Assembly (NCBI GenBank): GCA_033065855.1
Contig: JAVXUO010000245.1
Coordinates: 33,164-97,163 of the forward strand
DNA: 64,000 bases
Direction of reading: 5' to 3'
DNA from: Escallonia rubra
Taxonomy: Eukaryota > Streptophyta > Magnoliopsida > Escalloniales > Escalloniaceae
The translations under genes and the position numbers were made by a program. A model generated the notes under the pieces. It was given only the letters and a program-made list of their open reading frames with translations, was not told the origin of the DNA and did no database searches. How positions within the stretch are numbered: position 1 is the first letter of the stretch; each line of letters opens with the position of its first letter. This document shows, in pieces, positions 44,761-56,670 of this stretch.

Positions 44761-46545
44761 ATGGAGAAAGTGTTGGTTCTAGCAACAAAGCATGGGATAC
44801 TGCATTGGCCTTACACAGTTAATAATCAATCTGGCCAAAAAAATTGTAAGGTCATTGGACCTACTAATATTTTAGAAAAGAATAACATGCAGCATATAGG
44901 TATACAAAAGAACTCAAACATTTGTTCAGGCAAACATGCAGCTGAAGGAAATTCACACAACACACAAGCATGTTGGAAGGATTTTTTTTCTTTACTGTTC
45001 GAAAGGAATTTTAAAAGACCTAAAACCGGCCTGTTGGTCCAAGAGCCGGGAAAATTTATTAGGTGATCCAGCTGGTTTATCAGACAGCTGGAATAGAAAA
45101 ATGGATATAGGAAAACATACGAGTTTATCAAAAATACTTGGTAGAACAAAAGGTCAAATCGTCTAGATTGTCCGTTTAGAATCTGGGTATTTTCTTCGCA
45201 ATTGTAGGGCTACAGGTAGACCCTTAGTTCCACTCAAACACTGCCCTCTCTTTCAAATCCTACTCTATGAAGGGAACTATATTGGCCAACTAATTAGGTT
45301 ACTCTATAACTCTTACAAACCCTTCCACGCGCAACTTCCCCTTTCACCTTGAGTGACCATGTGGCCGCAGATTACGGGGTTTTTGCTTAACGGGTATACC
45401 TCTAGCAGGGTGGGTAAATGATGTTCAACAATCGACGGGTCAATATCGCGCATGTTGCTATATATCAAAGCAAAGACATTGATGAATTCTTTAGAAGTGC
45501 GGTCATTTCTTCCTTTTCTACCTTATTCAGGGTAGCCTGTATTTTGATTTCTTTTTTTATCTTTAAGCGTGCGTATGTTAACTTTGATCTGCTTCCACTA
45601 GCTTGACTCGATTTGACTCTCGATTTTCTACTTCTGTTATCATCTGATTCAAATATTTTTTTCTCTTCTTCATCCATTAATTGTGATTCATTATTAACCG
45701 TGTGGATTAACTCGTCCTAACTTATATCAGCAACCAAGGAGTAATCAAAATTAACCATCATATTATCAATTAAAAAGTTGGGGGAAACATAGTAAGCAAG
45801 CAAATTCATATATTGCAGAGAAATAAACACATTTAGATCGTCCGAACGAGGTTTAGACTTGGCATCAGGACAGTTCTCGGTTATCTTGCTCATAGCTAGC
45901 AGTATGTACTCAATCTTTTAATTCTCATTCGGCCCTGGGTTAAGGTGATCAGGCTTGTAGGGTTGAGAGTCTGGTCATCGACCTCACAGATAAGCACAAT
46001 GATGTTCATCTCATCAAATCCAGCCGTCATTACAGCCGACTCCATGAAATCCATCCAATAAGAAACATTGTCTTTGCTTGGCTCTGTCAGACTTCGCATT
46101 TCTTTGTTTTCCACCCATTGATAGCCATAGAAGATCTTTCATCCTCTTATCAGCTTTTCGGTTTCCATGTTCAAGATTGGCTCAGGGAATCCATATATGG
46201 TCATTTCAAACCTTCTTTCACAAAATGTCCATTCAACGTGGGGACCTTAGACATAACAGGAAAATCTATGACTCATCCTTCTTCCAGAGCTATCTTGATT
46301 CAGACCATTTTCTTAGGAGCTTCTTTCTTCTCCTTCTTTGTGGGCCTATATCCCAAACCGAATTGGTATTTTCTTATTCTCTAGAACAAGGGAGCTAGGA
46401 AGCCCATGACAGTTATGACCTAAAACTTTTCTTCGAAGACAATGCAGTTTCCTCGTCTTTGGTAAAACCATGGTGTTGCTATGAGTTGGGAAACTGAGGG
46501 AAACTTCAACTTGAAAGACTTCCTCAAACTTCAAGCAACAGGTCC
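44761..46545 (-). pseudogene. LTR-retrotransposon polyprotein remnant (probable gypsy)
   Basis: On the minus strand, broken frames from about 46540 down to 45890 can be joined by eye across stops. The segment FEEVFQVEVSLSFPTHSNTM ... LRRKVLGHNCHGLPSSLVLE ... KKIPIRFGI has the order seen between protease and reverse transcriptase of Tat-type gypsy polyproteins. Sequence identity is weak and no catalytic motif is intact. The rest (44760-45890) shows only short frames. I assign it to the decayed element whose LTRs lie at 40832-43870 and 55955-56670, with low confidence on the exact domain. Confidence 0.35.
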
Positions 46546-49500
46546 GAAACCAATAAAAAAACCCCTGGAGGGGGGGGGGGGGTGAATAAGTGTTTTCAAA
46601 GTTAATAGGGAGTTTAAACACAATCATGAATTTCAAGGTATGATGTATCAAATGATATAATTAAGCACAACAATCTCACTTAGAACATGCAATCATCTTT
46701 ACTAAACTCAAGGTATGTCAATTTATCTCATATAACAATTAAGCTCATAGCTAGCTCCCCCTAGCTAGAATAAGATATGTTCTTCCTCTAAAAACACGTA
46801 ATCACATAGTGATGCCAAGGAAAGTGGGTTCGTACCTACGTGGAGGTGCCACAAAGGTTGCAGTCCGTGTTAGCTTCCAAGTATGCAAAGTGAGAGATAG
46901 TAAGGACGGCGTAAAGGCTGAGAGCAAGGCTCTCCAGACAGGATGCGAGGGCTGGCAGCGCTGCGCAAGCAGGGCGACGACGAACATGGCCGGCAGTCGA
47001 TAGTCCGTGTCGAGGTCCAAGTCAGGGGTGCAGCGTCAGGGGTCCGATGCAGAAGTCCAAATGTGTTTCTCTCACTAGAATTCCAAAGAGAATACGTTTT
47101 TAGAGAGGGAAAGTGAAAATGTCAAATGAGAGAGAGATCCCTTTAATAAGCTCCAAAGTCCACTATTTATAGGCACAAATGTGCATGTGTCATCAGCCGA
47201 CATGTGTCGTCCCTTGGGAGTGACACGTCACCAGGGGGTCCCAAAATACCGATTCTCTGTTGAACTGCCGATCCCCGAGTTCGTGCTGCCCTGCCCTTGT
47301 AGCATCTCTCTGCCTGTTTGAGAAGACTGACCACACCGCGGTAGCATGATCAGAGTAGCACGTTGCCCAAGCCATCAGCCCAAGCCATCAGTCCAAGCCC
47401 TTATTGAATCCTACAATATGCGTCAAGAGACGCGCAGAGAACCTGACAGCGGCGAGGGTTTCACCTATAGCCAACTGTCAGGCAGACTAGGCGCGATGCC
47501 CTCCAAGGACCTACTCCCGTCCCGGAGTGACCCGGGGGTCATTGCCCTAGTGGTGTCGACGATCAATGGTAACATGAGTAGACATGCTCACAACTCAGCG
47601 CTCAGAGTCACTCAAGTCAAACCAGGTGGTAATAGCTTTGTGGTAACGAGTCCATCCTGCTGTGAGGGGTCCTCGTGCCATTACCCCCTGTGATTGTGAC
47701 GGCGATGGCTTTAAGGTAATGAGTCCATCCCGTGGCAAGGGGTCCTCGTGCCGGAGCCCCCCGTGATTGTGACGGCGATGGCTTTAAGGTAATGAGCCCA
47801 TCCCGTGGCGGCGATGACTTTAAGGTAATGAGTCCATCCCGCTGCGAGGGGTCCTCGTGCTGGAGCCCCTCGTGACTGTCACGGCGATGGCTTTAAGGTA
47901 ATGAGCCCATCCCTTGGCGGCGATGACTTTAGGGTAGTGAGTCCATCCCACTGGGAGTGGTCCTCGTGCCGGAGCACTATGAGCAAAGCCCCCCGGAAAC
48001 ATGTAACATGATTATGGCGTGTGGGCACGGCGACTACCATCATGAGACAATACTTGGTGCCGGGACACGTCATGAAAGTGGTGCAGCGCATGGGCGCAGC
48101 GACGAGTGTCGCAGGACGATGTCTGGTGCCCGGGGATGTCATGAAAGAGGTGTGGCGCATGGGCTCGGCGACGAACGTCGCGGAACAATACTTGGTGCCG
48201 GGGGCACGTAGTGCGATAGAGAGCCAGGGGGGATGACTGTATCAGTGGCGCGGCGGTGTGTGAGAGTGCAGTGCACGGGCACCGGCGACGAAGGTTGCAA
48301 AGACGGCGCGCGGGCGACGAGAGTCGCGGAGTTGTCACGCGGACGCAGGCGATGAAGGTCGCAATGGCGACATGCGGGCGCAGGTGATGGGAGTCTCGGA
48401 GCCATCGTGCTGACGCGGGCGACGAAGGTCGTGGAGACGGCGCGCGGGGGTCGCGGAGACAGCACTCGGGTGACGGGTGACGAGTGTCGCGGAGACATTA
48501 CCCGGGCGATGGGCGACTAGCGTTGCATGGACGGCGAGCGATGATCGTCGCGACGACGGAGCGCGGCGACGAGCGACGGTCCTCGCGACGACGGAGCGTG
48601 GCGGCGAGCGACGGTCATCGCTACGGCGCACAACCGCGAACGATGGTAGTCGGTCGTCAAGGTAAGTGGCCGAGCCCCCGCGAGGTGGCTGACCCCCCCA
48701 AGGTGGCCTACCCCCTAAGGTGGCCGACCCCCCCAAGGGGGAAGGCACACCAAGGTTGCTTCACAAAGGGAAAATGCATGTGACTTGATTATGTGACGCT
48801 TTGACCGGCCTGTGAGCGTTGAAAAGTTGACCGTTGAATGTGCTGACGTGTCATGAGAATTGGGACCCCCAGTAGGCCTATAGGTATGGCCAAGATAGGT
48901 TGGGAACACATAGTATATAGAAACAAGATCATTTCTTCCCTTTTGTTATCAACAAAAAAAGAAGGGTATGCATATCTGAAGAGATAGTTATAAACAATAT
49001 AATGGCGTGAGGTGCATATTACTTATGAAGTCATACAGATGACATCAAGAGTTCCTTTATGATCCAAAGAAAGATATGCATTGTACCTCAGTAATCTCAT
49101 TTACGTCATGCACTTCTCAAGAGTAACAAGATAGTATATGATTCAAGCATGTAAGCCCCCCTAATCGAGTTACCATATGCATACTCCATCCTAATGCATC
49201 CTCCCCCTCAATTAATGCCAACAATATCCAATAAACACAACTAAATGTCTAACCATGTCATGCTCTCGTTCTGGCATTACCAAAAGGTGCATGTGAGTAG
49301 GAATGGCAGTGCGAAGCATTAAGACGACATAATCTCAACATCAAAATTTCCACTAAGTCAATAATGGTTATCAACAATCAATGTTCCCAATATAAGTGCA
49401 AGAGGGCTATCGAACGTCATCTAAATCATACAAGTACTCAAGATTATAATATAGAGAAGTAAACAATCAAGTATTCACAATTTAGACCAGAGTTCTCATG

Positions 49501-49587
49501 AGTGCTTAATAATCAAGTTATTTATATCATGAGAAATAAGTATGACAATTTAAGGATGCTTCATGATGTATGAGTTTAACACATAGA
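46546..49587 (-). repeat. Copia LTR-like region with GC-rich internal repeats
   Basis: Contains a G-run at 46569-46582 and two GC-rich repeat fields. At 47690-47970 a ~65-90-bp unit GTGACGGCGATGGCTTTAAG + GTAATGAG(T/C)CCATCCC recurs four to five times. At 48000-48660 a looser unit built on GGCGACGA(A/G)(T/G)GTCGC(G/A)G recurs many times. Long frames on both strands (47.3-48.75 kb) come from this composition and are not genes. 48960-49587 is AT-rich without features. Confidence 0.5.
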
Positions 49588-49592
49588 AAAAT

Positions 49593-50141
49593 TGTCAATT
49601 ACCCGACCCGGAGGCTGACCTACACATACTATTTCAAAGTATTCCTGCTTACCAAAAATATAATACCCACCACAGGTCATTGCTTCCCTCAAAAAGGCTA
49701 TCCAAATAGGTACTTATGAGTTTCTTAGCCGAGTCTTATAAGGTCAATCACATACTCTTCCACAACCGATGTGGGTATCACATTCTTCCCTCCTTGTGCC
49801 TTATTGTCCTCGCTAAGGCTCGATCACACATAGCCCAGAATCTTCCTCTCTAGCTGATGTGGGATATACCAGGCTAACCTTTCGTTGCCCCAACCATCCT
49901 CTTGATGTGGAATATACCCGGGCTTGCCTTTGTTTCCTCCAATCATCGGCAACCCTATTGGATAGCTCAGCTCGAGCTTTCGAGAGTCGGCTTTGATACC
50001 CATCTGTACGACCCGATCCACGACCCCACCACAGGGTAGTGCCTCCCTTAAAAGAGTTAGCAAGTAGGTACTTATGAGTTCTTTGGCAGGGTTCTATAAG
50101 GCCAATCACAAACTCTCCCACAACTGATGTGGGGTATCACA
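49593..50141 (-). mobile_element. TRIM-type miniature LTR retrotransposon, 549 bp
   Basis: Minus orientation. The 5' LTR is 50141-50005 (137 bp, TGTGATACCCC...TCGTACA). The primer-binding site follows as TGGGTATCAAAGCC, close to the initiator-Met tRNA site TGGTATCAGAGCC. A non-coding body of ~220 bp ends in a purine tract AAGGAGGGAAGAA at 49783-49795, then the 3' LTR at 49782-49593 (190 bp, TGTGATACCC...AATTGACA, with a ~50-bp insertion relative to the 5' LTR). Flanks are AAAAT (49588-49592) and AATAT (50142-50146), a 4/5 match. It encodes nothing and would need enzymes in trans. Confidence 0.88.
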
Positions 50142-50199
50142 AATATGTTTAATAGAGCATTGACTTTTACCCCTCTTGATAAATGACAAAGAAATTGAG

Positions 50200-51900
50200 C
50201 GCATGAGAGATCATTCTTGAAGTCCATTTTCTTTGACAAGATTTTGACTCTCCTTAGTTGAAGTAGCATTTCCAATCTTGGAATGCTTACTCCCCCTTAA
50301 GATTTAGCTTGTTGCTCCTCCTTTTAATTTTTTCTTGGAACTTTCTTCTTGTTACTATTTGACCTTGCTTTGGACAACCTACAAAAATAATTTAGGTCTA
50401 GTTTTTCGTACCCACATTTTCTTGGGTCCATAAGTGTTAGTCTTAAATTTGAAATCTTGATCTTTCACAATCCTCATTTTCTTTATACCTCTGACATATA
50501 AAATTCTACTAGGATAATAAAAAGTCGTATGCCCTTTCTTGTAATACCAACCACATCGTGTGAATGGTGTGCAATTGTTCTTTGGTTGTCTTGTATGAAC
50601 ATTCAACCTATTTGTTGTTTCAAAACTTTAGGAGGCAAGGTGAACGGATCTAATCCAACACCACCTTTGTTTAGGCCAACTCTTTGGAGTCCAAGCATGA
50701 CATCTAAGTTGTTTTGACCATCAACAATTTTTCAAGGCAATTATTTAAATCACAAATCTCAAGTCTTAATTTTTTTTATTTTTTTGTCTAAAACTAAAGT
50801 ATCGAAAGAGATTCTTTTTGTGATAGGAATGTTCACAATCAATTCAACCAAATCACTATTCACATGCTCTATATATAGATGGCTATATATGCAGCATGGC
50901 ACTCATTATTTTCACTTTTTAAGTCATCTAGATCTTTTGAAATGGCATGCACTTATTTTTTTTTTAAGTACAATTTTTCTTGGCCAATTTCATGGATTCT
51001 TCATATGAAAGAGCATAAGAGACATAAATTCATCATTGGAAAAAATGTTATCACTATGAGTATACGAACAATTTAGCTCTTTTTCCTTTTGAGCAATGAA
51101 GCATAGATTTGCATCTTTATCATGGAAGTCACCACCTTCATCTCCACTTGAGTTATTACCGCTCCAAACAATGGCTTTCATTAATGTCTTATGGAGTGCT
51201 TCTTTGTTGCCTCGTTCTTCTTCTCATTCTCCCCTGATATACTCTCCATACTTGACTCATTCTTGCTCTTGTGTGAGTTTCCATCATTCTATATTTTGAG
51301 GAACTCATTAAATTTCTTTGCAAGTATGTCAATCTCTTTGTTTTTTAAGTCTTCCTCTTCTTTACATGAAGATTGATCTATTGCTGATGAAGCTTTAAAA
51401 TTGACACATCTCCTCCTTCTTTGGACCTTTTTGCCCGATGATTCGGGTTGCATTTCATAGGTCAGCAAGGAGCAAGTTAATCCATCAACTGGGAAGGTAT
51501 TGAGATCCTTTGATTCTTGAAGTGCAGTGATTTTTGCATCCCATTCTCTAGGTAATGACCTAATTGCCTTTATCACAAGATCACCATTAGATAAATCTTT
51601 TCCTAATTGTTTCAAAGTATTAGCAACTATAGTTAAACAAAAATTCATTTCCGTAATTGAATTATCGAAAAAGATTTGAAATGATTCATATTCTCTATGT
51701 ATTATATTCGTTTTCATATCACTTTGAAGAAAAGTCCCTTCATGAGCGACTTGAAGTGTTCCCACATAATGTTAACCGAATCAACATACTAACTCGATTG
51801 AGTTCATTTGTGTTTAGGGCACAAACAACACAATTCGTAGCTCTAAGATTCATGCAATGCATCCTTCTATCATAGTCATTAAATTTGGTTCTCCTTTAGC
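50200..51900 (-). pseudogene. Copia Gag (UBN2-type) with degenerate zinc knuckle
   Basis: The 158-codon frame at 51765-51289 contains MKTNIIHREYESFQIFFDNS, ITEM, TLKQLGKDLSNGDLVIKAIR and SLPREWDAKITALQESKDLN, the UBN2 Gag pattern of copia elements (SIRE-like). Downstream pieces (51180-50200) include a coiled, charged segment and at 50606-50379 CGWYYKKGHTTFYYPSR, a zinc knuckle that has lost cysteines, followed by YGPKKMWVRKTRPK (the usual GPK..WVPK linker). Stops and shifts separate the pieces. The 5' end near 51900 lacks a clear start. In active elements Gag forms the particle that packages the RNA. Confidence 0.75.
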
Positions 51901-51960
51901 ACAAGCTTATTCCTAATCAAGTTGGTGGGAACATAAGTGCAATCTTCAATGATTCCCCCC

Positions 51961-52597
51961 ATTTTAAAATCTAAAGATTCTATAAATACTCTTATCTTAA
52001 CTTTCTATATGCACTTTGACTCCCCGTAACAGATTGTGTTGAATTGTCCTAACTACCCCTTTTATACACCGAATTTTCAAACGAAAACCATTTTTAACTT
52101 TTTCAACCCCCGCACCCATTCTACCCCCAAATGTACACACATACACAAATATTTGCCCCTACCCCCCAGAACGCCTCCCACTAAACCGAACACTACCACA
52201 TTCATCGCCCCCTTCCCCAGCCACCGCGACACACTCTCTCTCTATCTCTCACACATACATACACGCACGCGTGCTCACACACAGATACACAAAACACACA
52301 ACGCATACACCCACCCATTCGCCCCAACCCCACCCCTATTGCCAATTATTCACCCTAAAATACACATTTGGACATATACCCACCACCACATGCACACAGA
52401 AACGCCACCGCCTCCATCCCAACATACCTTAACACACACAATAGCCCTCGCCCTCCCCCCTCCTTCACCTATCACACACACATACCACCCACAGGCACAC
52501 ACCCACATCCACACTTCCCATCCCCATCACTGCACACACATACACATGCGCACCCTACCCACTCTGCAGACACTCATAAACCACAAAAAAGTGATAG
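51961..52597. repeat. CA-rich LTR-like sequence
   Basis: ACAC-rich sequence (52100-52570) preceded by CGTAACAGATTGTG, similar in texture to the CA-rich parts of the LTRs at 3.9 and 23.1 kb. The 194-codon frame through it is simple-sequence derived and not a gene. Confidence 0.45.
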
Positions 52598-52911
52598 CTA
52601 GTCTTCAGGGTTCAAGGTAAGGGCACTGAGGTCCATAGGGTCATCTGCCCTTCTCATCCGGGCAACCTGGGATTCAAGTGCAGCCAACTTGTCTTCCCAT
52701 TTTGGAGTGGCAGATTTTCCATCATCATCCTTCGACTCATACTGCCAATCAAACTCGTCTTTCTTCTTATCATTTATCCTTTCTATCTTAGGCTCATCCT
52801 CATGAACCATTTTACCCTTCTTCTTAAGGTTTTCAGCATCCTCGGTTGTCCTTGCTTACTGATCTGCTAGAGCTGTGAAACTGGTCTAAAAATCTTTCCA
52901 TAGTTCTCTAA
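52598..52911 (-). pseudogene. Possible retrotransposon Gag-like fragment
   Basis: A 70-codon minus-strand frame (52810-52598) with a charged stretch and DKLAALESQVARMRRADDPM, predicted to be a short coiled coil, then DLSALTLNPED. It resembles linker segments of LTR-element Gag proteins, but I cannot name the family. It stops at 52598 and has no clear start context. Confidence 0.25.
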
Positions 52912-54149
52912 CGGTGCGTTTGGAACCAATTCTTTTAGGATTTGGATTCTAAATTTGGAATTGGATTTGGAATTTAATTCACTTTTTTTTGGAACGAAAG
53001 GGAATTCAAATCACAAAATTTCAATTTTGTGTTTGGAGAACAGAGAAAATGAAAAGGTAATAAATTTTTAGAAAATTATATCCTTGACTTACGATGAAAA
53101 ATAAACGATGGTAAGTGGTTTCAAGTGTGCTAGTGCCACCACTTGGTGGTGGTGGTGGTGGCGGCACCGCAAGGGGTAGCGATATCGATGGTGGAAGTGG
53201 TGGGGTGGTCAACTGATAGTTATAATGGTAGTGGTGGTATTGAGGTATAACGAGGTGTAACTGGTGGTCGTCAACTGACGCCAATAGTGACGCCGGTGGC
53301 AGTAGTAGTGGCGGTGCTGAAGACGATGCTGGTAGTTGCGGCGGCGGTGGCCATAGTGGTGGCAGTGGTGATGGTGGTGGCAGCAGTGGTGGCAATAATG
53401 GTGAAAATGGTGATGGTGGTGGTGGTGGCAGTAGTATTGGCGATGGTGGAATTATTGGTGGCAGTGGTTGTGGAGACGACATCGGTGGCTGTGGCGACAA
53501 CATTGGTGGTTGTGGTAGTGATGATGGCGTTGGCGGTGGTGGTGGTGACGACAGTGGTAGTTGTAGTAGTACAGATGGCAGAGGTGGCAATAGTGGTGAA
53601 AGACGCGGTGGCGGTGGTGGTGGTGGTAGTGGTGGCTGTGGTGGTGGTGGTGGTGGTGGTGGCGGTAGTGTTGTCGTGGGTTTTGGGAACAACGACAGTT
53701 GTAGTTGTGGCAGCGGTGGTAGTGTGGTGGTGGTGGCAGCAGTGGTGGTAGTAGGTGTGGTGGCGATGGTGGTGGTGACGATGGTTGTGGCGGCGGCGGT
53801 GGCAATAGTGGTGGTAGTAGTGGTGCCGATGGCAGTGGTGGTGACAGTAGTGGTACTGGTGGTGGTAGTTAAAGTGCTGTGGCGGTCGCGGCAACGAAGA
53901 TGGTGGAGGTGGGGTTCATTATTGAAGAGATCCAAGAAAAAAGGATAAAATAGGTAGATAATTACTTTTAATTCAAGTACCTCGAAATCCAATGAAATCC
54001 TACCATTTTTCATCGGATTTCACACAGTAGAAACAAATTCAGTCAAATCGCATGAAATCCAATTCCAATTCTTTCTTTTAATGTTCCAAACAACAAACTT
54101 TGAGGATTTGAAATGAAACCCCCTCCAATCCATGGTTCCAAACATACTT
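52912..54149. mobile_element. PIF/Harbinger-type element expanded by GGT repeats, 1.24 kb
   Basis: Termini CGGTGCGTTTGGAACC (52912) and GGTTCCAAACATACTT (ending 54149) are inverted repeats, flanked by TAA on both sides (52909-52911, 54150-54152). Subterminal TTGGATTTGGAATT / AATTCCAATT motifs reinforce this. The middle (about 53130-53890) is an imperfect GGT/GGC microsatellite. Frames through it on both strands (up to 330 codons of Pro, Thr, His or Val) are artefacts of the trinucleotide repeat. Confidence 0.85.
53130..53890. repeat. Imperfect (GGT)n trinucleotide repeat
   Basis: About 760 bases of GGT/GTG with frequent single-base changes (GCT, GAT, GTA). It is strongly purine/pyrimidine biased and capable of unusual structure on the G-rich strand. 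Confidence 0.95.
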
Positions 54150-54299
54150 TAAGGATCCCGACCAAATCCACCATATGAGGGAATTCTTCGGTAATTAGGG
54201 TTGTTGTGAGTTTCTCAGATGAACACCTATACAAGCATTTCTTACCCTTAAATGGTAGAGAAATAAAAAGTTTAAGCACATAATACGCCTATAGAACTG

Positions 54300-54870
54300 A
54301 CAGACTGCTAGGATAGGGAGCTAATTAACTTTAGGGTTCTGACTAACCGTCTGGTAACCTTATGGGTTAACCGGGCGATTGGTCAGTGGGTATATTTGGA
54401 TATTTAAAAAAGAAATAGGGATAGAGGGTGCTGACTAGCCATCTGATAACCTTATGGGTTAACCGGCCGATTGGCCAGTGGGGTAATTATGGTTTTGTCA
54501 ATGATTCTGGGAAGGTCAGGGCTCTGACTAACCGTCTAACCTTGTGGGTTAACCGACCAGTTGATCAATGGAGTAACTTTAGATTTTTGAAAATTTCTGG
54601 GAAGGTAACCTTGCGGGTAAACCGGCTGGTTAGTTAGTGGGGTGAAAGCTTCTGAGAAGGTCAGGACTATGACTAACCGTCAGATAACCTTGTGGGTAAA
54701 TTTTCCAGTTGGTCAGCAGGGTTAGAAGTTCGGGGTTAACCAACAAAGTTCGAGGTATAAACTAGTATGTTCGAATTTGTAAGTATTACACTTAATGACT
54801 AACCGTTCGGTTATCCTGTTTGAAAAAATGGCCAGTTGGTCAGAGTCTAGCCTTTTAGCTAGAATTCCTA
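54300..54870. repeat. Imperfect ~110-bp tandem repeats
   Basis: Five to six copies of CTGACTAACCGTCTG(G)TAACC, then GGGTTAACCGG.CGATTGG and (T)CAGTGGGG, at about 54330, 54430, 54525, 54605, 54665 and 54790. The same phrase family occurs at 1-190. Confidence 0.7.
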
Positions 54871-55954
54871 CAAACTTATAGAATATCGGCTAGTTTCCTC
54901 GCCAAACAGGTACTCTCCCAAAAAATAATAGACCATTAAAATTGTCCAGGTGTGTAGTTTTTTTTTCTCGACGCAAGGTGTAAGGTCACTCATTTGGCTG
55001 ACTCGTACTATATGCCTTTCACCTGGAACTCATGTAGTTAATATGGGCGGTCACTCGTACGTGTATACAAGTCATTTAGCATACTGAGATACCAGGAGAC
55101 ACTCGGTACTAGGCCTTGGAGGTGAAAGTACAGTCGAATTCGTCGCAGTAACTAAGAAGTCGGGGGTTTCAATTGTTGTCCTTGAGTGTGTGGATTTGGG
55201 TCAATCATGCGCGTATGTGACTCACAAAATAAAAGCACAACTACAACAATTAAAGCATATTGTACCTGATATGGAAAACAACAAAAAACACAAAAAAAAG
55301 GCCAAGAAAAGCACTAAATAAAATTTCAGGTCTAGTCCTCTTCTCTTTTTTAGTCCCCAATAGAGTCATCCTTTGTAGCAAACCGCCTCGAAAGAAATCC
55401 TTAGACCCCGGGAAAGGTCTAAAATTAGGAGTCGCCCTCTTATTTTGTGGAACAAAAGGAAAAACAAGAAAAATCCTAAAAAGACCCTAAAATGTCGAAA
55501 GACTTCTAATTTATTTAACATATAAATGAATTTGTGGACTAAGTTATACAACAGGAAGGTGTTAGGCACCAACATCCCCTAATGGACTCTACTTTATTTT
55601 TATTTATTTTTTTCCTTTTTTAACACATAACACATGAGCAATATATAAAACTCACCTAGTTTTAATTCTATTATTGGTTTAAATTCAACATCAGGGATCA
55701 AACAATTTACGATCCGGTCGAACAAACCAGAACCAAAACTATCGTAGTTCGACCAGGTCCTTTGAGTGGCGACCTACATGTCAATCTTTGACTCAAATTT
55801 ACATAAGAAGAAATGAATTGAAAGACTCCATTGAATTGTTTTGTTTTTAATACCGAAATGAGATCGCAGGAATGAGAGACACTCTAGACTATTATAATCC
55901 AAACTAATCTAGAAAGCCATGTAAATATACCATGAGAATGCATTTGCCTAGAAG
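54871..55954. other. LTR-flanking segment of the decayed gypsy-type element
   Basis: Contains GGAGTCGCCCTCTTATTTTG and GGAAGGTGTTAGGCACC, phrases typical of Tat/Ogre/Retand-type LTRs, so the LTR probably extends left of 55955. Its exact inner boundary cannot be placed, because the other copy is truncated by CACTA B. No gene. Confidence 0.5.
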
Positions 55955-56670
55955 ACTCGGGAACACCATGTGATGAATCAACGATGCAAGTGACTTTTAA
56001 ATATGGAGAAATCAATATGAAGTACTGAATTTCTCCTTAAAGATGATACACCACTTCTAGAGAAGAAATGCTAAATGCTCAAGAGAGAAAAAGTTGATCC
56101 CCTTTAAAGTGTAGCCCACAGACTCTTTTTATAGAGGTATGGGGTCATATATATGATAAATATGACCATCTCAATCTATGACCTGCTGGTATAGCAGAAT
56201 ATTCAGTAAAAGTCGCAAATTGAAAAATTGGCCGGCTGGAGAAAACCTGCCGGTTTATCCGTTGAAAATTTTATATTTCTTCCCAAATTTTGGGACATTA
56301 TCAGTCCTAAATTTTATAATTATTTCTGTCAAAATAGAATGGATACACCAAATCTCGAGAGTTATCTTCAACTTTCATATAAATCAAGGATTACTCACAA
56401 GCATCAAGGATTAATCATAAGATAATCCTAAATTATCTAAATAAATCACAATCTTCAAGCTGGACTGGACTCAACTGATGGGACTGGACTGGTTCTAATT
56501 ACTAGATTGGACTGGACTGGACAACTAGACTGGACTATCTGGGCTGGATTAAATAAATTATGCTCGTGACTTATTATTAGGCCTACATCTATAATAATAA
56601 TAAATATTACTTATTAATAGAGCCCAATACAATAAATAAATGACAGGGCTACAAATATGGGGTGTCTACA
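55955..56670. repeat. LTR copy of the decayed (probably gypsy) retrotransposon, right
   Basis: Aligns with 40832-41243 plus 43602-43870. Ends GGGGTGTCTACA at 56670. Contains a run of short GGACTGGACT repeats (56465-56540), also present in the left copy (43670-43740). Both copies differ by many substitutions, so the element is old. Confidence 0.8.

Larger units (their letters stand above)
46546..51960 (-). mobile_element. Minus-strand copia element, truncated, with a TRIM inside
   Basis: The left edge reads, on the minus strand, ...CACCCCCC...CCAGGGGTTTTTTTATTGGTTTCG, the copia LTR 3' end also seen at 43570-43601. LTR-like sequence extends to about 48960 (it includes a GTTGACCGTTGAATGTGCTGACG segment). 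Gag-encoding sequence lies at 51765-50200. No reverse transcriptase, integrase or second LTR was found, so pol is deleted and the gag side is cut near 51960. The right boundary is approximate. Confidence 0.6.

Noticed and set aside
47346..48748. Several 60-137-residue frames on both strands
   Set aside because: Caused by stop-poor GC-rich repeats; no family resemblance.
52036..52620. 194-residue His/Thr/Pro-rich frame
   Set aside because: Derived from CA-rich repeat DNA similar to LTR segments elsewhere; no conserved motif.
53021..54013. 330-residue minus-strand and 154-residue plus-strand frames rich in Thr/Pro/His or Val
   Set aside because: They follow the GGT trinucleotide repeat in every frame, have no domain, and lie within a Harbinger-type element.
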